Assembly (NCBI GenBank): GCA_028290465.1
Contig: JAQGJU010000130.1
Span: forward strand, 1 to 46,338
Direction: 5' to 3'
Length of the DNA stretch: 46,338 bases
From: Xanthobacteraceae bacterium
GTDB lineage: Bacteria; Pseudomonadota; Alphaproteobacteria; Rhizobiales; Xanthobacteraceae
Position 1 is the stretch's first letter, and each line of letters opens with the position of its first letter. The translations under genes were made by a program, and so were the position numbers. This document shows, piece after piece, positions 41,171 through 46,338 of this stretch. Below the pieces are notes generated by a model. That model saw nothing but the letters and a program-made list of their open reading frames with translations. It did not search any database and was not told the DNA's origin.

Positions 41171-42106
41171 ATGAAGCTGAGCCTGCGCCAGTTGGAGGTA
41201 TTCCGCCTCCTCATGCGTGTCCGGAACGTCACCGATACCGCCCGGGTCCTGCGCATCTCGCAGCCCGCGGTCAGCGCCGGCATCAAGGAACTGGAGGCCC
41301 AATTTGGCATCCCCCTATTCCTGCGCAGCGGCGGCAGGCTACGGCCGACCCCCGAGGCCGGCCTTCTGCTTCCAGAGGTGGAGCGCCTGTTCCTGCAGCT
41401 CAGCGCACTTCACAGCCGCGCCCGCGAATTCGTCGATGCCCAGGCCGGAAGTCTCAGCATCACCGGCATTCCAACCCTCATGGGGCAGCTTTTGCCGCGA
41501 GCGGTCGCGCGCTTTAAGGCGGAACGGCCCCGTACGCATATCGAATTGGTCGGGCATCCAACCTCGGAAGTCACCAGCCGCATCATGCAGGAAACCATGG
41601 ATGTCGGCTTCGCATATTTGCCGATCCATGAGCCCGGGGTCGCAATCGAGCCGCTGTTCAAGACAGAACTGGTCTGCCTGATGCATCCCAATCACCGGCT
41701 GGCGGATCGTCCCAGTCTCGATGCCCAGGATCTGGCGGACGAGACCCTATTGACTCAGATGTCCTACACGCCGCCCGGCCTCGCCCTGCGCGAAAGTTTC
41801 ACCGGAGGCGCGATGTCGCTCGCCGGCATGGTCGAGACCAATCTCTCGGTAGCCATGGCGAGCCTCGTCCGGGAGGGGCTTGGCATCGGAATCATTGACC
41901 CGATGGTGCTGTGTTCTCCTATCGGCCGGGACCTTGTCGCACGCCCCTATCTGCCGAAAACGACAATGACTCTCGCGGCAATTTATTCACGGCACCGCCC
42001 CGTGTCACGCGCTGTGATCAGGTTCGTGGCTGTCGTGTCTAAGGGTCTTGACGAAATAGTGGAGGAACTCGCCGCCCGGGGCCTCTATGGCGAGCGGCTT
42101 CAATGA
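41171..42106 (+). CDS. LysR-family transcriptional regulator
   Basis: 311 residues from the ATG at 41171 (AAGGAAAAGG upstream), which begins with the canonical MKLSLRQLEVFRLLMRV; in-frame ATGs further upstream add non-homologous residues. The helix-turn-helix is RVLRISQPAVSAGIKELEAQ (about 27-46). The effector domain from ~90 contains SLSITGIPTLMGQLLPRAVA. Divergent from the dpp-like operon and convergent with the arylmalonate-decarboxylase-like gene, so it may control either. Ligand unknown. Confidence 0.88.
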   Translation: MKLSLRQLEVFRLLMRVRNVTDTARVLRISQPAVSAGIKELEAQFGIPLFLRSGGRLRPTPEAGLLLPEVERLFLQLSALHSRAREFVDAQAGSLSITGIPTLMGQLLPRAVARFKAERPRTHIELVGHPTSEVTSRIMQETMDVGFAYLPIHEPGVAIEPLFKTELVCLMHPNHRLADRPSLDAQDLADETLLTQMSYTPPGLALRESFTGGAMSLAGMVETNLSVAMASLVREGLGIGIIDPMVLCSPIGRDLVARPYLPKTTMTLAAIYSRHRPVSRAVIRFVAVVSKGLDEIVEELAARGLYGERLQ

Positions 42107-42162
42107 GGTGAGCAATCCGCCAGTAGGCGCTGATGAATCACTGAGCTGTGGAGCTTGCCATT

Positions 42163-42915
42163 TTACCGTTTTTGCGCCGCGGCCCCGTCAAGTTTCGTAC
42201 TGAAAAGACGCCCCCAGCCGTGCACGCGGTGCGGATCTACTCCGGCCACACACAGACCTTTCAGAACCGTCGTGGCGATCGAGTCATAGATCGGGATACC
42301 CAGCTCTGCCTCAAGCTGCGCCGCCAAGGCGGCACCCCGCATGTTGGTGCAAACGATCGCGACCGCGTCGCACCCCTCACCCGCCACCGCCCGCGCCATA
42401 TTGGCGATCGTTTCTGGCTCGACCGTCGCAAAGGAAAAATTGTCATGCAGGCCGAGATGACGTTCGGCCGAACAATCGAATCCGGACTGCGACCAATTCG
42501 CGATGATTTTCCTCTGCACATCGTCATCATACGGTGTGACCAGGCCGACGCGGCGGATCTCGTTACGCTCAAACAGTTCGCGAAACGCCAGCACCGACGT
42601 GGAAGCCGGAATACCGGTCGCCGTTTGGATACGCTCGCAGAGCCGCTCATCGGTTTCGAACCCGCGCCACGCCGCCGAGGTGCCGTTCCAGGCAATGACG
42701 TCAACTTTGGCGTGCGCCAGAAGCTCCGCCGCCCGCAGCATCTCAGTGTCGTCGAACTGCGACAGCGACTGATCGGACAATGCGATCTCGGTGACCTTGA
42801 AGCGGGAGAAATGCGCCGTGACCTCGGGCAACTCCGCCAGCATTGCAACGGTCACCGGCTCCAACACCGTGTTGGAGGAAGGCGTAAGCATTCCGAGACG
42901 GATGGGACGAGGCAT
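42163..42915 (-). CDS. Arylmalonate decarboxylase/maleate isomerase-like protein
   Basis: 250 residues, the family length. Opening IRLGMLTPSSNTVLEPVTVA. The first cysteine site carries WNGTSAAWRG (Gly78), like the GTS..FYRG of arylmalonate decarboxylase. The second site keeps Cys189 in AIVCTNMRG, corresponding to the single catalytic Cys188 of that enzyme. One-Cys arrangements allow decarboxylation or one-sided proton transfer but not the two-Cys isomerase mechanism. EutA-like roles are also possible. Stands alone, convergent with LysR. Confidence 0.82.
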   Translation of the reverse strand: MPRPIRLGMLTPSSNTVLEPVTVAMLAELPEVTAHFSRFKVTEIALSDQSLSQFDDTEMLRAAELLAHAKVDVIAWNGTSAAWRGFETDERLCERIQTATGIPASTSVLAFRELFERNEIRRVGLVTPYDDDVQRKIIANWSQSGFDCSAERHLGLHDNFSFATVEPETIANMARAVAGEGCDAVAIVCTNMRGAALAAQLEAELGIPIYDSIATTVLKGLCVAGVDPHRVHGWGRLFSTKLDGAAAQKR

Positions 42916-43213
42916 GAGACCACTCTCAAAGGGGCTGAATGAAGCTGCGGCACTTCACGCAGCAAGTTAGGTCACGCCGCGCGGCGGGTGTAGTGGCACT
43001 TTCCCGGACCAAGTTCAACACGTGGCGCTTCATATCGTCGAACTCAGCGATGGTCCCGCCGCGTGGCCGCTACGCGTCGGACACGATGAAGTCACGGATG
43101 AGAGCAGCCACTCTGTGTTCTGCTGTTTGACGAGATCGAGAACGGCCGGATGTAAAGTTCAAGAAGCAGATCGGCCGTCTCAACGACTGGTGCGGAGCCG
43201 CCATCTGAATCGG
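42916..43213. other. Intergenic stretch without a supported gene
   Basis: Frames on both strands are short and lack ribosome-binding sites. A minus-strand reading contains IAEFDDMKRHVLNLVRES, which has protein-like character but no start or recognised family, so it could be a relic. No hairpin with a T-tract was seen. Confidence 0.4.
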
Positions 43214-44740
43214 CTATACGATCTGAAGTAGCAACTTTATGACGGCCGAGCGCTGGGTTTTTCCGTTGGCGTTTTTCGGCATCTCTTTCAGCACAAAGAT
43301 CTGTTGCGGGAACTTGAAAGCCGCGATGCGTCCTGCGAGCGCTGTGGCGATATCCTTTGCGGTCGGGGCGATCGCTGACGCGCCGGGCCGGAGAACGACG
43401 GCCGCGCCGATCCGGTAGCCGATCTCCTTGTCCGGAATGGCGAACACGCAGGTTTCCTCGAATGTCCCCAAGGACGACAAGGCGTCTTCGATTTCTCGCG
43501 GGACGATCAAGACGCCTTTGCTCTTGAAGCAGTCGTCGGCCCTGCCGAGGATGGTCACATAGCCGTCCTGATCGATACGCGCGAGATCGCTCGTCAGATA
43601 CCAGCCGTCGCGCAAGGTCGCGTGCGTTTGCGCCTCGTCGCCGAGATAGCCCAGAAAGAATCCCGGATAGTCGGCCGAGAACGCCAACCGTCCTGTCGTA
43701 CCGGCGGGCTGCGCCTGCAGGTCATCGTCGACGATGGCCGGGCATGCGCCCCACGACACACCGACGGTGCCATCGCGATACGGTACGAGAGGACTGTGGC
43801 CCAGAACCATTTGGGCTTCGGAAATGCCGAAATGCTCCCAAAGCGAGCAGCCAAATCGCGCTTGCCATTCCAACCTGACGGCAGCCTCCAATGGTTCGCC
43901 GGTCGCATTGACGCCGCGCAGCGACGATACGTCGTACCGGCCTTCGATACCCGCCTGACCCAGAATACGCCGATACAATGTGGCCACGCTGTACAGCAGC
44001 GTTACGCGATCACGCGCGATGGTCGAAAGGATCCGTTCCGGGCTGGCGCGGTCTTCCAGCACGGAAGCCGCAATGCCGTTGCGCAGCGGAAACAGAACAT
44101 TGTGTCCCAAGGCACTAACGAAGCTCCACTCCCCGGTTGCCAGCGCCACGTCATTCGGTTGCGGCGGAATACGCGCGCGGTTGCTGTCTCCCAACGCCTC
44201 CAGCCAACGATGCGCGTGGACAATTCCCTTGGGCCGTCCTGTCGTGCCAGACGTGAACACAATGAAGGCCGGCGTGTCGCGTGTGGCGTCGTAGAGTGCC
44301 GGCCAATCGCCGCGCGCGCCGAGCGACTCGCCGGACGACGAAGCCAAACCGTCGGCCGTCACGACGGCACGCCAGGCCGATGTCGCCATGCCCTCCGTCG
44401 CCGGATCGGCCTCTTTTGTTGCGAACAGAAGACCTACCGGTCCCGTTAGCCCGATGATGTGTTCGAGTTCACTCTGGCCAAACTGCGAGTTTTGCAGAAC
44501 CGGCACGGCGCCAAGCCACACCAAGGCTAGGAAACTGGCGGCGAACTCCACGGAATTGGTCATGCGAATGAGAACATGATCGCCCGGTTTCACTTTCAGC
44601 GTAACAAGACCCGCCGCAATGGCGCGCACCCGATCCTGAAACACGCTGTTGGTGATCGGGCCCGCCGCGCTGAAGAACGCGGTCTTCCCTGCATTGTCCG
44701 GCACGCGTCCCTTGGACAAAGCGATATCTGCGAGGTTCAT
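43214..44740 (-). CDS. Acyl-CoA synthetase (AMP-forming), benzoate/2-aminobenzoate-CoA ligase-like
   Basis: 508 residues from the ATG at 44740, two bases after the hydratase stop; a longer frame to 44821 lies inside the hydratase gene. The phosphate-binding loop is FTSGTTGRPKG (163-172). Further motifs are GVNATGEPLEA, WEHFGISEAQ, GWYLTSDLARIDQDGYVTIL, GRADDCFKSKG and the C-terminal catalytic Lys in NANGKTQRS (about 494). It activates an organic acid to its CoA thioester using ATP. With the hydratase, a short degradation route for an aromatic or unsaturated acid is likely; the acid is unknown. Confidence 0.87.
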   Translation of the reverse strand: MNLADIALSKGRVPDNAGKTAFFSAAGPITNSVFQDRVRAIAAGLVTLKVKPGDHVLIRMTNSVEFAASFLALVWLGAVPVLQNSQFGQSELEHIIGLTGPVGLLFATKEADPATEGMATSAWRAVVTADGLASSSGESLGARGDWPALYDATRDTPAFIVFTSGTTGRPKGIVHAHRWLEALGDSNRARIPPQPNDVALATGEWSFVSALGHNVLFPLRNGIAASVLEDRASPERILSTIARDRVTLLYSVATLYRRILGQAGIEGRYDVSSLRGVNATGEPLEAAVRLEWQARFGCSLWEHFGISEAQMVLGHSPLVPYRDGTVGVSWGACPAIVDDDLQAQPAGTTGRLAFSADYPGFFLGYLGDEAQTHATLRDGWYLTSDLARIDQDGYVTILGRADDCFKSKGVLIVPREIEDALSSLGTFEETCVFAIPDKEIGYRIGAAVVLRPGASAIAPTAKDIATALAGRIAAFKFPQQIFVLKEMPKNANGKTQRSAVIKLLLQIV

Positions 44741-44742
44741 TG

Positions 44743-45630
44743 TTACTTCCCGTCGCGATAATACGGGCCGCGATAGACCGGCGGACGCTTGTTGAGGAAC
44801 GCATCGATGCCTTCGCGGCAATCGCCCGTCCGCGTGATCTCCATCACGGCTTCCAGTTCAGCGCGGGCGCCGTCTTCGCTCTTGTTGTGGTCCCAATAGC
44901 GTTTGACGAGCGCCTTAGCCTGCCGGACGGAGAGGAACGGCGCCGAGGCGATGCGTCCGGCGATCTTGAACACTTCGTCCATTAAGGTGTCGTGCGGGAA
45001 CACCCGTTCGACAAGGCCGATCCGCGCGGCCTCCTGCGCGTCGATGATCTCGCCGGTCAGGATCATCTCCATCGCACGCCCGATCCCGACCAGCTTCGGC
45101 AGATTTCGGGCGCCACCGGATTCCGGAACGAAGCCGGCCGGAACCGCCACTTCGCCCAGGCGCGCGCGATCCGACGCGTAGCGCATGTCGCAGCACGTCG
45201 CGAGCTCAAGCCCGATCCCCACCGCCGGCCCGTTGATGGCGGCGATGGTGATCGCCTGCATCTCTTCCAGCTTTCTGATCGCGCGCTGGATGACGATATG
45301 GCGCAGGTCGTTGAAGAAATAATTGGCCAGTTGACGGTAAGCGCCAAAATTTCCGAAGTCGTGATCCGTCTCCAGCGCGCCGAGCGGACCGGCCTCCGAG
45401 CGCAGATCGCCACCGGCACTGAACCCGCGACCTTCACCGGTCAGGATGATCACCCGAATGCTGTCATCGCGGCGGATCTGGTCGAGCAGCATATCCAGCT
45501 CGACGCGCATCTGGACGTCGATGGCGTTAAGCGCCGCAGGCCGGCGAAGCGTGATCACGCCGATTGTCTTCTCGTCCGGCTTCAGCGGATTGGAATGAAC
45601 AGTCCAACTCAGCGTTTCATAGTCGAACAT
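44743..45630 (-). CDS. Enoyl-CoA hydratase/isomerase-family protein
   Basis: 295 residues, slightly longer than the usual 260. The crotonase fold is clear: RPAALNAIDVQM, the oxyanion-hole segments GRGFSAGGDL (68-76) and INGPAVGIGLELA (132-144), and PESGGARNLPKLVG. Glu142 and Glu160 are near the two catalytic acid positions of classical hydratases, an approximate assignment. It hydrates a 2-enoyl-CoA, or hydrolyses a cyclic or acyl-CoA, in the cytoplasm. Tightly followed by the CoA ligase gene. Confidence 0.87.
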   Translation of the reverse strand: MFDYETLSWTVHSNPLKPDEKTIGVITLRRPAALNAIDVQMRVELDMLLDQIRRDDSIRVIILTGEGRGFSAGGDLRSEAGPLGALETDHDFGNFGAYRQLANYFFNDLRHIVIQRAIRKLEEMQAITIAAINGPAVGIGLELATCCDMRYASDRARLGEVAVPAGFVPESGGARNLPKLVGIGRAMEMILTGEIIDAQEAARIGLVERVFPHDTLMDEVFKIAGRIASAPFLSVRQAKALVKRYWDHNKSEDGARAELEAVMEITRTGDCREGIDAFLNKRPPVYRGPYYRDGK

Positions 45631-45668
45631 CGATTTTTCCTGGATGTTTTGTGGTGTCTAACGTTCGT

Positions 45669-46338
45669 TCAGGACGCGCTAGTCGTTGCGCTCTCGATCG
45701 AGAGCGGCTTTCGCCAGCGGAATGTCCATCGCTCAAGCGGGAACAGGAGCACAAGCTCCAGGGCGATCATCAGGACGATGACGGCGAGGCTCCATGCGAA
45801 CACTTCGCTCGTTCGCATGAGATCGATCGCTTGTTTGAGACGAAAGCCGACGCCGGATGGAGACCCGAGCGCTTCGGCGACCAGTCCGACACGTGCGCCG
45901 AAACCGAGCGCCAGGCGCGTTCCGGCGAACAGAGCGGGCAGGATCGACGGCAGCAGAACTTTCCGGCTGATCGCCAGACGTCCAAAACCCATGGACTGTG
46001 TCAGTTGCACGAGATCGGTATCGACGGACCGAATGCCATCGCGTGCGTTGATCGCAAACAACGGCGTTGCGGTCATCGCCACGACGAAGATCGTGGCGCC
46101 ATCGCTCAAGCCGAACCAGAGCAAGCCAAGCACCGCCCAAATCGCCGACGACGTGGCCGCAATGGATGGCATGGCAGGCCCCATCAGGCTCTCAAACAGG
46201 CGCGATGAGCCAATCGCGAGACCGAACGGAATTCCGACCACGCCACCGATCAGCACGCCGATCGCCACGCGGTACAGCGTCTGGGAAAGCTCTCGCCAGA
46301 GTTCTCCCGACGCGGTCAGCTCCAGCAGCGCATGCAGC
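45669..46338 (-). CDS. ABC transporter permease, SsuC/TauC type (5' end outside the window)
   Basis: 222 codons are inside; the frame is open to the window edge and the translation there (ALLELTASGELWRELSQTLY then RVAIGVLIGGVVGIPFGLAI) is continuous with family sequence, so the GTG at 46268 is internal. The EAA loop is QSMGFGRLAISRKVLLPSIL. It probably belongs to a transporter operon that continues with the hydratase and CoA ligase 38 bases downstream, so the imported compound may be the acid activated there. Confidence 0.85.
   Translation of the reverse strand, partial: LHALLELTASGELWRELSQTLYRVAIGVLIGGVVGIPFGLAIGSSRLFESLMGPAMPSIAATSSAIWAVLGLLWFGLSDGATIFVVAMTATPLFAINARDGIRSVDTDLVQLTQSMGFGRLAISRKVLLPSILPALFAGTRLALGFGARVGLVAEALGSPSGVGFRLKQAIDLMRTSEVFAWSLAVIVLMIALELVLLFPLERWTFRWRKPLSIESATTSAS

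Noticed and set aside
1-46338. tRNA, rRNA or riboswitch genes
   Set aside because: No tRNA cloverleaf with a TTCGAAT-type T-loop and acceptor pairing, no rRNA core sequences and no known riboswitch cores were noticed; a covariance-model scan would be needed to exclude small RNAs.

Overview
The window looks like chromosomal DNA of an alphaproteobacterium of the order Hyphomicrobiales, most like the Bradyrhizobium/Rhodopseudomonas/Pseudolabrys group. Base composition is GC-rich. Several palindromic intergenic elements (5461-5509, 7688-7735, 22556-22607) belong to types familiar from that group. The gene content is dominated by ABC transporters, orphan Bug-type (TctC) binding proteins, FCD-type GntR regulators, and hydrolases acting on C-N bonds. 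No rRNA, tRNA or CRISPR array was seen.

Layout. (1) 1-2469, minus: start of a TcuA-like flavoprotein, a thiamine-diphosphate enzyme, and an aldehyde dehydrogenase gene that has lost its middle. (2) 2663-7630, mostly plus: LVIVD-repeat protein, a small CxxC protein, Bug binding protein, alpha/beta hydrolase, ModA-like binding protein. The last two are flanked by inverted copies of one palindromic repeat. (3) 7735-11770: a relic zone with an integrase/IS481 chimeric fragment, an IclR fragment, a truncated DUF1614 gene, two HlyD C-terminal fragments, an orphan terminator, and a few intact small exported proteins. (4) 12119-22302: two convergent units. On plus are an M24 creatinase-fold hydrolase and an aminotransferase. 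On minus are a TauABC/SsuABC-like transporter, an ornithine-cyclodeaminase-like enzyme, a maleate-isomerase-like protein, an amidohydrolase and a GntR regulator. The outer promoters of both units carry nearly the same dyad over the -10 box, so they look like one regulon. (5) 22303-23130: repeat and IS5-type relic. (6) 23131-29953: a PotABCD-like transporter operon containing a cysteine hydrolase and a Bug protein, divergent from a second GntR. (7) 29995-34156, minus: GntR, hydantoin-racemase-like protein, hydantoinase, M20 peptidase. (8) 34342-41005, minus: a complete Dpp/Opp-type transporter with an embedded amidase, divergent from a LysR gene that converges on an arylmalonate-decarboxylase-like gene. 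(9) 43214-46338, minus: acyl-CoA ligase, enoyl-CoA hydratase, and part of an ABC permease.

Taken together the window reads as a catabolic neighbourhood for small nitrogen-containing organics. Transporters import cyclic or linear amides, imides or amino-acid derivatives. Amidohydrolases, the amidase, the hydantoinase and the M20/M24 enzymes open or deacylate them, and the aminotransferase, cyclodeaminase-like and racemase-like enzymes process the products. Substrates are inferred from families and not shown. The most notable points are the shared operator of region 4, and three members of the Asp/Glu racemase superfamily that retain different combinations of the two catalytic cysteines.
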